This document shows positions 19,145 to 27,682 of a stretch of 59,163 bases of DNA, piece after piece. This DNA comes from CAHJXF01 sp038254545. GTDB lineage: Bacteria > Pseudomonadota > Gammaproteobacteria > Burkholderiales > Burkholderiaceae_D. The notes beneath the pieces are model-generated. The model ran no database searches, was not told where the DNA came from, and saw only the letters and a program-made list of their open reading frames with translations. Position 1 is the first letter of the stretch, and every line of letters begins with the position of its first letter. The stretch spans positions 1 through 59,163 of the forward strand of contig JBBSGB010000021.1 of the NCBI GenBank assembly GCA_038254545.1, written 5' to 3'. A program made the position numbers and the translations under genes.

Positions 19145-19700
19145 GTTGCATTTCCTCGTGCGATGCAACTGCCACCGACGCGTTCGATTCGCGCTCGACT
19201 GCGATCCACATGTGAACCTTGCCCGCATAGCCCGCACCACTCTCAACCGCGAGAGGCTCGACGCCGAACGCGACGAACCCGCACTCTTCGTAGAGCGCAT
19301 GCGCCGGACGATTGCCCTCGGTGACCGTGAGTTGAACCACCTTGATGCGGCTTCTGTCCCGCGCGCTCTCCAGCGCCGCTCGAACCAGTCGTCGGCCCAG
19401 GCCGCGCTTTCTCGCGCTCGCGTGCACGTACATGCCGAACAGCGTCGCCTTGTGGCGCAGCTTGGGACGCGACTCGAACGACAGGCCTGCAACACCGACG
19501 AGTTGCTCGCCCTCGAAAGCACCGATGACGAGCTCACGCGCATCGGGATCATTTGCGATTCGCGCCTCCCACCATGACAAAGGCAGCGGACCGCGCTCGT
19601 CGACGCTGGCGGTGAACGCATCCGGATAGCGCGCATAGGCTTCGAGCATCAGTGCGCGGTACGCGGATGCGTGGACCGGACGCAGACGTTCGATATTCAT
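19137..19700 (-). CDS. GNAT-family N-acetyltransferase
   Basis: A 187-residue GNAT protein. MNIERLRPVHASAYRAL begins the fold and LVGVAGLSFESRP is strand 4. The acetyl-CoA site is GMYVHASARKRGLGRRLVRA (motif A, R/Q-x-x-G-x-G/A), with VQLTVTEGNRPAHALYEECG following. The ATG at 19700 matches the domain start. It lies between fdhE and selA, 35 bases after the former and overlapping the latter by eight, so it belongs to the fdh/sel transcript. What it acetylates, and whether that concerns selenoprotein synthesis, is unknown. Confidence 0.9.
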   Translation of the reverse strand: MNIERLRPVHASAYRALMLEAYARYPDAFTASVDERGPLPLSWWEARIANDPDARELVIGAFEGEQLVGVAGLSFESRPKLRHKATLFGMYVHASARKRGLGRRLVRAALESARDRSRIKVVQLTVTEGNRPAHALYEECGFVAFGVEPLAVESGAGYAGKVHMWIAVERESNASVAVASHEEMQRG

Positions 19701-19735
19701 GCGGGTCGCACGGGTTGCGGACGCGGGCGAGAGAT

Positions 19736-20713
19736 TCAAGCAGCCACTGCGCCCGGATGGATGAACAGGTTGGGACCGATGCGCGCATAGCCGCGCTCGT
19801 CGGTCAAGAGATCGAGTGCAAGCGTGGCAAGGTCGTCGGCGACCGGGTCGGCCTGCGAATCGGACTCGAGGCTGACGAGCTTGAGATAGCTCGAGCACTC
19901 GTCGCACACTTCGGCCTTGACGACTTCGCGCGTCGCCGCAGCCTTGCCGGCGGCGCTATCGGGATCTTTCGAGAGCGTGAGATAGCCGATGCCCGCGGTC
20001 GATTCGCAGTGGCTGCACTTGACGCGAACCATGTGCCATTGCGTCGCGCACAGCGAGCAGACCAGGTAACGCAAGCCCTGCTGCATGCCGCCGATGCGCC
20101 GCAGGCTCGCGACCGGCAGCGATCCGCAGCAGGGACACACGGTGGCGATATCGAGCGCGCGAACCGCCGAGGGGTCGAACCTCGCGAGCGCGTGTAGCGC
20201 CGTCACCCACCACACCTGCAGACCTGCGGCGACCCACGGCAAGGTCGCGGCCGGTATCGACTCGTATTCGTACGCGAGCACGGCGCTGCCGAGGCGATCG
20301 AGTCCATCGTCGTCGCTCGAACGCAGGCTGCGCCGCGCTGCGGCCGCAGCGGCGGGAAGTTCCGCATCGGCGGCCATGTTTGCATCGAGCACGGCACGCA
20401 AGGCAGCAACCCATGAGCCGTCGCGATCGGCCAGACCCGCGGGCAGGACCGGCATGCGATGCGCGTGCCGCGTCGCCAGCGCGTTCGCATCGGGCAATCC
20501 GCTTGGCTTGAACGATGCCGCCGCCGCGTGTTGCACGCGCGCGAGCTCGGCCATGAACGCGAAGAACACATGCTGCTCGGGCATGTGCGACGCGAAGTGA
20601 TCGAAGCGGCGTGCACGATCGGCAAACAGCGTCGCGGGATCGGGCAGCAGGATCGGTTCGGGCGCGGCCGGATGCAGCGGGATGACTTCGGGTTGAATCA
20701 GCGGGTCGGACAC
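19736..20713 (-). CDS. fdhE: formate dehydrogenase accessory protein FdhE
   Basis: About 325 residues. The rubredoxin-like metal sites are clear: CPCCGSLPVASL, CSLCATQWH, VKCSHCES and VCDECSSYLK. FdhE binds iron and the catalytic subunits of membrane formate dehydrogenases and is needed for their assembly before Tat export. The start is uncertain: the frame opens with TTG at 20794 inside the upstream terminator region, so I use GTG at 20713 (VSDPLIQPEVIPL), the first reasonable codon past the terminator. It follows fdoI and precedes the acetyltransferase and sel genes. Confidence 0.92.
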   Translation of the reverse strand: MSDPLIQPEVIPLHPAAPEPILLPDPATLFADRARRFDHFASHMPEQHVFFAFMAELARVQHAAAASFKPSGLPDANALATRHAHRMPVLPAGLADRDGSWVAALRAVLDANMAADAELPAAAAAARRSLRSSDDDGLDRLGSAVLAYEYESIPAATLPWVAAGLQVWWVTALHALARFDPSAVRALDIATVCPCCGSLPVASLRRIGGMQQGLRYLVCSLCATQWHMVRVKCSHCESTAGIGYLTLSKDPDSAAGKAAATREVVKAEVCDECSSYLKLVSLESDSQADPVADDLATLALDLLTDERGYARIGPNLFIHPGAVAA

Positions 20714-20798
20714 GGGGCTCGGTGTGCAGACGATGGATGAGGCGACGCGATCATAGCGCGATGGCCCGGGTGGAACGACGAAGCGAACAGGCAAAAAA

Positions 20799-20820
20799 AG
20801 CGCCGGAAAAAACCGGCGCT
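20799..20820 (-). terminator. rho-independent terminator after fdoGHI
   Basis: A perfect 8-bp stem (AGCGCCGG/CCGGCGCT) with an A/T-only 6-base loop, followed on the minus strand by seven T. It begins 33 bases after the fdoI stop and separates the structural genes from fdhE-GNAT-selAB-selC, which may be reached by readthrough or a separate promoter. Confidence 0.9.
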
Positions 20821-20852
20821 GGAACCACTGTAGAAGGAAGCAAAGCTTCGCT

Positions 20853-21530
20853 TCAAAGCAAGGGCTCGGAGCGACGCTCGGACCGCGTTGCAGCCAGCGA
20901 CCGGTCGCCCGTCACTTCCTGATACCAGCCCGCATGATGATGTCGCGCCCACGCGTGAGTGACGGTCCCGCGCGTCATCGCGCGTACCGACCCCTTGACC
21001 CAGATAGCCGCGTAGATGTGCACGATGATTCCGGCGATCAGCACAAACGCGCTGATCGCGTGGATCAGCACCGCGATGCGATGCACCGGCGCCGGAAAGA
21101 ACAGTCCGAAGATCGAGCGCCAGATCACGAGGCCGGTCAAGAGCAGCAGGATCATCGAGACGACGATCACCCAGAACAGATACTTCTGGCCCGCGTTGTA
21201 GCGCCCGATCGGCGGCAGGAGATCGTCGCGGTTCATCACAACGTCGTCGAACTGCTTGATCCATTGTCGATCGACCGGCTTGATCGCGTTGTAGCTCCAG
21301 ATCCGCACCGCGAAGATGAAGAAGCTGATGAACATCACGACACCGATGAAGGGGTGAAGAATGCGTGCCCATTGCGGACCACCGAGCAGGTGCACGAAGA
21401 AGAAGAACGCGGGATGAAAGAACGCAAGGCCACTGGTTGCGAGCAGGATGAACATGATCGCGGTAAGCCAGTGATTGGCGCGCTGGCCCGCGGTGTAGCG
21501 CAGGATGCCGGGCTTGGTGGCGGCTCTCAC
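20853..21530 (-). CDS. fdoI: formate dehydrogenase cytochrome b556 gamma subunit
   Basis: A 225-residue inner-membrane diheme cytochrome with four helices. Heme-ligand candidates lie in ANHWLTAIMFILLATSGLAF (helix 1), RILHPFIGVVMF (helix 2) and VLIHAISAFVLIAGIIVHIY (helix 4). It passes electrons from the FdoH clusters to quinone. Its ATG overlaps the fdoH stop by four bases (ATGA). The charged tail after helix 4 (RHHHAGWYQEVTGD) is typical of the family. Confidence 0.94.
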   Translation of the reverse strand: MRAATKPGILRYTAGQRANHWLTAIMFILLATSGLAFFHPAFFFFVHLLGGPQWARILHPFIGVVMFISFFIFAVRIWSYNAIKPVDRQWIKQFDDVVMNRDDLLPPIGRYNAGQKYLFWVIVVSMILLLLTGLVIWRSIFGLFFPAPVHRIAVLIHAISAFVLIAGIIVHIYAAIWVKGSVRAMTRGTVTHAWARHHHAGWYQEVTGDRSLAATRSERRSEPLL

Positions 21531-22549
21531 AGGTCTCTCCTCGGCGGGTTGCGCGGGTTGCGCAGCGGATCGTGCAACGGATCGGTGAGCACGCCCTCCT
21601 CATTCCGATCGCGCCGCGCTTCGCGGACCACGGCGCGGTCGGCTTCCCAGTTGTCGCCGCCGCCCCGACCATCCGGGTCATCGACATCGTCCACCGGTTC
21701 TTCCTTCGGACCCACGGTGATGTAGTGCAGGAATCCACCGAGCGCGATGGCGCCCAGTGCCAGCCCCGCGAGCGGCTTGGTCAGACCCTTCCACAACGAG
21801 ACCATCGGCGAGATCGAGGGATCGATCGGCAGGTTGACGTTCTGGGGATTCTTCGCGTCCTTCAACACGTACATCACGTGCGTGCCGCCGACGCCCGCGG
21901 GGTTGTACAGGCCCGCGTTGGCATAGCCGCGCTCGTTCAGATCGACGACGCGTTCCTCGGCATGGACCTTCATGTCCTCCTTGCTACCGAACACGATCGC
22001 GCCGGTCGGGCAGGTCTTCACGCATGCGGGTTCCAGACCGACCGCTACCCGGTCCGAACACAAGGTGCACTTGTAGGCCTTCTTGTCCTTCTCCGAAATG
22101 CGCGGCACGTTGAACGGACAGCCGGTGATGCAGTAGCCGCAACCGATGCAATTGTCGGAGTTGAAGTCGACGATGCCGTTGGCGTACTTGACGATCGCGC
22201 CCGGCGCCGGACAGGCCTTCAGGCAGCCCGGATCTTCGCAGTGCATGCAGCCGTCCTTGCGGATGGTCCAGTCGAGCATGCCTGCCATTGGCCCATCCTT
22301 GGGCTCGGTCTCGAAGAAACGCATGATGGTCCATGCGTTCGCTTCGAGATCGTGCGGGTTGTCGTACACGCCGGTGTTGGTTCCGACCGTGTACTCGAGG
22401 TCGTTCCATTCGCTGCACGCGGTCTGGCAGGCCTTGCATCCGATGCACTTGGAGACATCGATCAGCTTGGCCACCTGAACCGCGTGGTTGCGGGCCTGCG
22501 GCGACGGCGTCGTGGTCGCGGATCGCGCGACGATGTTCTGGTCTGACAT
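21527..22549 (-). CDS. fdoH: formate dehydrogenase iron-sulfur beta subunit
   Basis: A 340-residue subunit with four ferredoxin-like cysteine groups: CIGCKACQTAC, CMHCEDPGCLKACP, CIGCGYCITGCPF, and CTLCSDR...CVKTCPTGAI. These carry four [4Fe-4S] clusters linking the catalytic subunit to the cytochrome. A single membrane helix (about 262-282, LAGLALGAIALGGFLHYITV) anchors it, followed by an unusually long acidic and arginine-rich tail. It lies nine bases after fdoG and overlaps fdoI by four. Confidence 0.95.
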   Translation of the reverse strand: MSDQNIVARSATTTPSPQARNHAVQVAKLIDVSKCIGCKACQTACSEWNDLEYTVGTNTGVYDNPHDLEANAWTIMRFFETEPKDGPMAGMLDWTIRKDGCMHCEDPGCLKACPAPGAIVKYANGIVDFNSDNCIGCGYCITGCPFNVPRISEKDKKAYKCTLCSDRVAVGLEPACVKTCPTGAIVFGSKEDMKVHAEERVVDLNERGYANAGLYNPAGVGGTHVMYVLKDAKNPQNVNLPIDPSISPMVSLWKGLTKPLAGLALGAIALGGFLHYITVGPKEEPVDDVDDPDGRGGGDNWEADRAVVREARRDRNEEGVLTDPLHDPLRNPRNPPRRDL

Positions 22550-22558
22550 GGTGTTCTC

Positions 22559-25500
22559 CTATGCCTTCTCGATGTCGACCAGAAACGACTTGTACTCGGG
22601 CGTGTTGGTGTTGGCGTCTCCCACGAACGGCGTGAGCGTATTCATGAGGTATCCCGACCTGGCCACGCCCGTGAAGCCCCAGTGGTTCGGCAAGCCCACC
22701 GTGTGCACCGTTTGCCCGTTGCAGGTCAAAGTCGCCATCCGCTTGGTGACGACAGCGACCGCCTTGATGAAGCCACGATTCGATCGCACCTTGACGCGAT
22801 CTCCCAGCGCGATGCCCTTGAGCTTGGCGAGATCCTCGCTGATCTCCACGAACTGTTCGGGCTGCAGCATCGCCGATGTCTTGGTGTGCTTGGTCCAGTA
22901 ATGGAAGTGCTCGGTCAGGCGATAGCTGGTCGCCACATAGGGAAAATCCTTCGGTTTTCCGAACTGCTCGAGGTCGCCCTTGAACACGCGCGCGGCCGGG
23001 TTGTAAACCGCCTTGGCGTTGCTCGGGTTCAAGAGGTTGACCGCAAGCGGGGACTCCATCGGCTCGTAGTGCTCGGGGAACGGCCCCTCGTTCATCGCAC
23101 CCACCGCGAAGAAGCGTGCGACGCCTTCGGGCAGCAGGATGAACGGCCCGACGTTGTCTTCGGGCTTCACGGTCGGGCCGTAGTCGGGCACGTCGTTGCC
23201 GGCCCAGCGCTGGCCGTTCCACGCGATCACCTTGCGCCTGGCGTCCCACGGCTTGCCGGTGGGGTCGGCGCTGGCGCGGTTGTAGAGGATGCGGCGATTG
23301 GCCGGCCACGCCCACGCCCAGTTGGGCGTGTTGCCGTTGCCCGAATCGGTGTTGTCTCGCCTGGCCATCTGGTTGCCGGCCTGCGTCCACGCGCCCGAGA
23401 AGATCCAGCAGCCGCACGCGGTCGTGCCATCGTCGCGCAATTGCGCGAAGCCCGCGAGCTGCTCACCGGCTTTCGCGATCGACTTGGTCGCATCGGCGGG
23501 ATCGGGCAGATCGGCGAGCGCCTTGCCGTTGAACTCGCGCGCCAGCTCGTCGGGCGCCGGCGCTTCGGGATCGCGATGCGCCCACGTCAGGTTGAGTAAT
23601 GGGTCGGGATACGCGCCACCATCCTTCCTGTACATCGCGCGGATGCGCGTGAAGATTCCCGCCATGATCTCGGGATCGGCGCGCGCCTGGCCGGGCGCAT
23701 CGGCGCCCTTCCAGTGCCATTGCAGCACGCGGCTGGAACTGACGAGCGAACCGTCTTCTTCCGCGAAGCAGGTCGAAGGCAGACGGAATACGGTCGTCTG
23801 GATCTTCGCGGTCTCGACTTCGTTGAAGTCTTTGACGTTCCGCCAGAAGTCACCGGTCTCGGTCGCGAGCGGATCGACGATCACGAGGAACTTCAGTTTG
23901 GCGAGCGAGGCGCCGACCTTGGCCTTGTTGGGAAACGACGCGAGCGGGTTGAAGCCCTGCGCGATGTAGCCGTTGATGCGGCCGTTGTACATGTCCTCGA
24001 ACACCTGCAGCACGTCGTGCAGCTTGTCGAGCTTGGGCAGGTAGTCGTAGGCCCAGTTGTTGTCCTTGGTCGCAGCATCGCCGAACCAGGACTTCATCAG
24101 GCTGACATGGAACTTGGGATAGTTCTGCCAGAAGCTCACCTGCTTGGGCCGCAACGGCTTCAAGGTGCGCTTGTCGAGGTAGGCCTGGAAGTCCGGCTCC
24201 TTCTCGCCCGGCAAGGTCATATAGCCTGGAAGCAGATTCGACAACAGACCCAGGTCGGTCAGCCCCTGGATGTTCGAGTGCCCGCGCAGCGCGTTCATGC
24301 CGCCGCCCGAGATGCCCATGTTGCCCAGCAGAAGCTGCACCATCGCGCCGGTGCGGATCATCTGCGAACCCTGGCTGTGCTGGGTCCATCCGAGCGCGTA
24401 CATGATCGTCATCGCGCGCCCCGCACGGCCGGTGCTGCCGATCATCTCGCACACCTTGAGGAACTTGTCCTTGGGCGTGCCGCAGATCTTCTCGACCGTC
24501 TCGGGCGTGTAGCGCGCGTAGTGCGCCTTCATCAGGTTGAACACACAACGCGGATTGGCGAGCGTGGGATCGACTTCGGCGAAGCCGTCGTCGCCGATCT
24601 TGTAGTTCCACGAGGTCTTGTCGTAGGCGCGCTTTTCGGGGTTGTAGCCTGAGAAGATGCCGTCCTTGAAGTCGAAGTCGTCGCGCACCACGAACGTCAT
24701 GTCGGAGTACGCCTTGACGTAATCCTCGTGGTACTTGTTGTTGGCGATCAGGTAATTGATCACGCCGCCCAGGAACGCGATGTCGGTCCCCGCGCGGATC
24801 GGCGCATAGAAGTCGGCCACCGCGGCCGAGCGCGTGAAGCGCGGATCGACGACCACAAGGCGCGCCTTGTTGTGCGCCTTGGCTTCGGTCACCCACTTGA
24901 ACCCACACGGGTGGGCCTCGGCGGCATTGCCGCCCATGATCAGGATTACATCGGCATTCTTGATGTCAACCCAGTGGTTGGTCATCGCACCACGGCCAAA
25001 CGTCGGAGCAAGACTTGCTACCGTCGGACCATGTCAGACACGGGCTTGATTGTCGAAATTGAGTATGCCGAGCGAGCGAACCACCTTGTGCGTAACGTAG
25101 CCGGTTTCGTTGGACGAGGCGGACGCGGCCAGCACGCCCATCGTCGGCCAGCGATTGACGGTGACGCCTTCCTTGTTCTTCGCCTCGAAGTTCTTGTCGC
25201 GATCTTCCTTCATCAGCTTGGCGATGCGCGTCAGGGCGTCGTCCCAGCTGATGCGTTTCCATTCGTTAGTACCGGGCTCGCGCACTTCCGGATACTTGAG
25301 GCGATTGGGGCTGTGAACGAATTCGAGCAGGCCCGCGCCTTTCGGGCAGAGCGTGCCGCGATTGACCGGATGATCGGGATCGCCCTGGATGTGCATGATC
25401 TCTGACTTGGCGTTCTTCGCGCGGTCGCCCAGGCCATACATGAGGATGCCGCAGCCGACCGAGCAGTACGGGCAGGTGTTGCGCGTCTCGGTGGTGCGTG

Positions 25501-25627
25501 CGAGCTTGAACTGCCGGGCCTGCTCGGTCGCGAATGCGGTCGAATAGCCCATCGCCGCCAGACCCGACGCGCCAATTCCCGCCGCACTGATGCGGAAGAA
25601 CTGCCGTCGGGAGACTTTCATCTCCAT
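22559..25627 (-). CDS. fdoG: selenocysteine-containing formate dehydrogenase alpha subunit
   Basis: A 1022-residue molybdopterin enzyme (FdnG/FdoG type) that oxidises formate on the periplasmic side. It has a Tat signal (KVSRRQFFRISAAG), a [4Fe-4S] site (NTCPYCSVGCG...CPKG) and an in-frame TGA at 25034-25036, codon 198, in the context QARV-Sec-HGPTVASLAP, exactly where selenocysteine sits in this family. Homology continues without break (GRGAMTNHWVDIKNADVILI), so this is one gene, not two. A conserved SECIS hairpin follows the TGA. I choose the ATG at 25627, with AGGGG upstream. Whether it is the anaerobic (Fdn) or aerobic (Fdo) isoform is not decided by sequence. Confidence 0.96.
24994..25033 (-). 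promoter_or_regulatory. bacterial SECIS element in fdoG
   Basis: Directly after the UGA, the minus-strand sequence can fold with GGTC pairing GGCC at the base and GGTAGCA pairing TGCTCC at the tip, around an AGTCT loop. Bacterial SECIS elements lie immediately 3' of the UGA and expose a G-U in a small apical loop for SelB. The hairpin is inside the coding sequence. Confidence 0.85.
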
Positions 25628-25961
25628 GACGATCCCCTCGTTGTTATGACGAGCCGCCCGCGAGCCGCCCGCAAATGACCAACCGGTAACCAGACCATGC
25701 TTCGCGGAGGATGCTGGCACTCGTGTGGATACTTTTCAACAGGTGTTTTCCAGAAGACCGATGGGTCGTGATTTCTGTCGCATAGGTGTCCGTCCTTTTT
25801 GGAATTGGACGCTACACTGATGCGTGACGTGGGCGTCATTTTGTATCGTGACCGGCCGCTCGAGAGGTCGGCCACTTGAAAGGGCTCGACGAGTTGGCTC
25901 GATGCGAGTAGTGATCGGTATGGGACGGAGGGGAAGTTAAATCGACTTGGAGGCTACGCTC
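25628..25961. other. intergenic region upstream of fdoG
   Basis: This 334-bp stretch is flanked by fdoG (leftward) and a 24-codon gene (rightward) and must contain promoters for both. An inverted repeat TGACG-N4-CGTCA lies near 25826-25840. I find no gene, and no sequence I can confidently call an FNR or NarL site. Confidence 0.5.
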
Positions 25962-26036
25962 GTGAATAACATCGTCTGGATCGTTGGCGCAATTGTCATC
26001 ATTGTTGCAATCCTGGGGTTCCTGGGACTTCGTTAA
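25962..26036 (+). CDS. 24-residue single-helix membrane peptide
   Basis: GTG at 25962 to TAA at 26034-26036 encodes MNNIVWIVGAIVIIVAILGF plus LGLR: one hydrophobic helix with a short positively charged end. TTGGAGG lies about ten bases upstream, a strong ribosome site, and a GC-rich hairpin follows the stop. Tiny proteins of the pattern W-I-V-G-A-I-V-I...G-L-R recur in proteobacteria (recollection, not searched) with no known role. It is too short for normal gene callers. Confidence 0.7.
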   Translation: MNNIVWIVGAIVIIVAILGFLGLR

Positions 26037-26044
26037 GGGTCTTG

Positions 26045-26069
26045 GCCGCTCGGAGCATCTCCGAGCGGC
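26045..26069. terminator. GC-rich hairpin between the small peptide gene and the panE-like gene
   Basis: A 9-bp perfect stem GCCGCTCGG/CCGAGCGGC with a 7-base loop, nine bases after the peptide stop and eleven bases before the end of the convergent reductase gene. There is no T-run on the plus strand, so termination efficiency is uncertain; it may serve both directions. Confidence 0.5.
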
Positions 26070-26079
26070 TCATCGGAAC

Positions 26080-27111
26080 TCAACGGGGCAGAAAGCCTGC
26101 GCCGCATTGCGCAGGGGGATCGAGCAGGCCGTCCGACAACGCCCGCTCGCGCACCAGCGCGTAGATCATGCGCGTGACCGGGACCGGTACGTCGACGTGG
26201 CCGGCGAGTTCGATGAGCGCGCCGACGATCGCTTCGATCTCGGGCTTCCGGTGCGCTTCGAAATCCTGATGCATCGAGATGCGCGCCGCGCCGAGCCGCC
26301 GCGCGACATCGATGCGTTGATCGGGCGTCATCGTGATGTGCACGCCATAGCCACGCGCCACTGCCATGCCCTCCTTGAGCAACGGATGGATCACCTCGAG
26401 CAAGCCTTCGCTCGCGCACAGGCGCGCCATGTCGGCGAAGGTCAACGCTGCGACAGGATTGAAACTGAGGTTGCCGATCAGCTTGGCCCACACGTCGTGG
26501 CGGATGTCCTTCGACATCGTGGCTTCGAGACCCGCTTCGTCGATCGCGGCGGCAAGCCGCTGCAGGCGCGGAGTGACCGGATCGGCAAGCCCGCGATCGA
26601 TCTCGCCGAAGATGAAGCCGTTGCCCTTGGTGTGATGCACGACGCCCGGTTCACGCACTTCGGCTGCGGCGTGGACCACGCATCCGATGATGGCCTCGGC
26701 GGCGATCACGGACGCCATGTCGCCCTGCGGATCGACGCGCGTGACGACCAAACCGTCGTGCTCGCCGCGTTCGCGCTGGAAGTACCACCACGGCACGCCG
26801 TTGATCGCCGGCACGACCAGCGTCTGCTGGCCGAGCAACGGTGCGATGCGTGGAAGCATCGCGGGAATCGCGTGCGCCTTGAGGCCGATGAAGACCACGT
26901 CCTGCAAGCCGAAGTCCGATGGCTCGGCCGACGCGGGCATCGTTTGCGTGTCGGTGCGATCCTTCTGATGATCGACCAGCGTCAAGCCGCACGCCGCGAT
27001 CGCATCGCGATGCGCGCCGCGTGCGACCACCGATACGTCGTGGCCTGCGGCCGCGAGACGAAACGCCAGCAGGCCGCCGATTGCGCCCGCGCCGACAACG
27101 CAGATCTTCAT
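26080..27111 (-). CDS. ketopantoate reductase family (ApbA/PanE-like) oxidoreductase
   Basis: A 343-residue NADPH-dependent oxidoreductase. The Rossmann start is MKICVVGAGAIGGLLAFRLA, followed by VVFIGLKAHAIPAML and the catalytic-domain block DVWAKLIGNLSFNPVAALT, in which Lys and Asn match the ketopantoate reductase active site. It is longer than E. coli PanE and belongs to the large group annotated as 2-dehydropantoate 2-reductase. Many paralogs act on other 2-oxo acids, so a pantothenate role is not proven. It stands alone between convergent and divergent neighbours. Confidence 0.87.
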   Translation of the reverse strand: MKICVVGAGAIGGLLAFRLAAAGHDVSVVARGAHRDAIAACGLTLVDHQKDRTDTQTMPASAEPSDFGLQDVVFIGLKAHAIPAMLPRIAPLLGQQTLVVPAINGVPWWYFQRERGEHDGLVVTRVDPQGDMASVIAAEAIIGCVVHAAAEVREPGVVHHTKGNGFIFGEIDRGLADPVTPRLQRLAAAIDEAGLEATMSKDIRHDVWAKLIGNLSFNPVAALTFADMARLCASEGLLEVIHPLLKEGMAVARGYGVHITMTPDQRIDVARRLGAARISMHQDFEAHRKPEIEAIVGALIELAGHVDVPVPVTRMIYALVRERALSDGLLDPPAQCGAGFLPR

Positions 27112-27266
27112 GGGCTGAATTTTTCGTTGACGCGACGCCGCCTCATGTGCCCAAACCCGCCGATGCCGCGATGAGTTGCGCGCTGACAGCAGCCTCGCAC
27201 CGATCGGTTCGCAATGCGGCTTGCTGTCGATGACGTTCCCATGCCCGCCGCGAAGAGGAGAAACGT

Positions 27267-27608
27267 ATGCAGATGAAGCGATGGGCTCATGCGACCCATG
27301 TGGTTGTTCTCGGGACGGTGATGGCGGTTATCGGCGCATGCAGCAAGGAATCAGGCACAAGCACGGGCACTGACGCCACTACGACCTCGAGCACGGCGAC
27401 CGTTCCTGCACCTGCTGGCGACAGCACGCCGAAGGCCGCCGACACCATGGCCGCGCCCGCCATGCCGCAAAACGAGAAGACCGGTTCGACAACGCCTTCG
27501 ACAGTGGGCACCGCATCGTCGGGTGCGCCGCCCTATTCGATGCAGGGCGCACCCGAAGGCAATCCCGCGCCATCGCAAGGAAGCAAGCCGCCCGACCCGA
27601 AGAAATGA
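27267..27608 (+). CDS. small low-complexity lipoprotein
   Basis: A 113-residue exported protein with lipobox VIGAC after a short helix (HVVVLGTVMAVIGA), acylated at about Cys25. The mature part is almost entirely Ser, Thr, Ala, Pro and Gly (TDATTTSSTATVPAPAGDST) and ends in PPDPKK. A strong GAGGAG ribosome site lies just upstream of the ATG. No domain is recognisable; it may be a disordered spacer or surface lipoprotein. Confidence 0.75.
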   Translation: MQMKRWAHATHVVVLGTVMAVIGACSKESGTSTGTDATTTSSTATVPAPAGDSTPKAADTMAAPAMPQNEKTGSTTPSTVGTASSGAPPYSMQGAPEGNPAPSQGSKPPDPKK

Positions 27609-27682
27609 AGCGGCGTAGCGGCGCGAGGTTGCGGCCGCGCACTCGCATCCTCCCCCGCTGATCCGGCAACCCCGCCTTCATC

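Noticed and set aside
21984..23417. 477-codon minus-strand frame overlapping fdoG and fdoH
   Set aside because: Low-complexity Arg/Gly/Gln composition in the wrong frame across two well-defined genes.
22559..25627. Two separate proteins, 22559-24985 and 25034-25720
   Set aside because: The TGA between them is the selenocysteine codon of one formate dehydrogenase; homology is continuous, and selABC and a SECIS are present.
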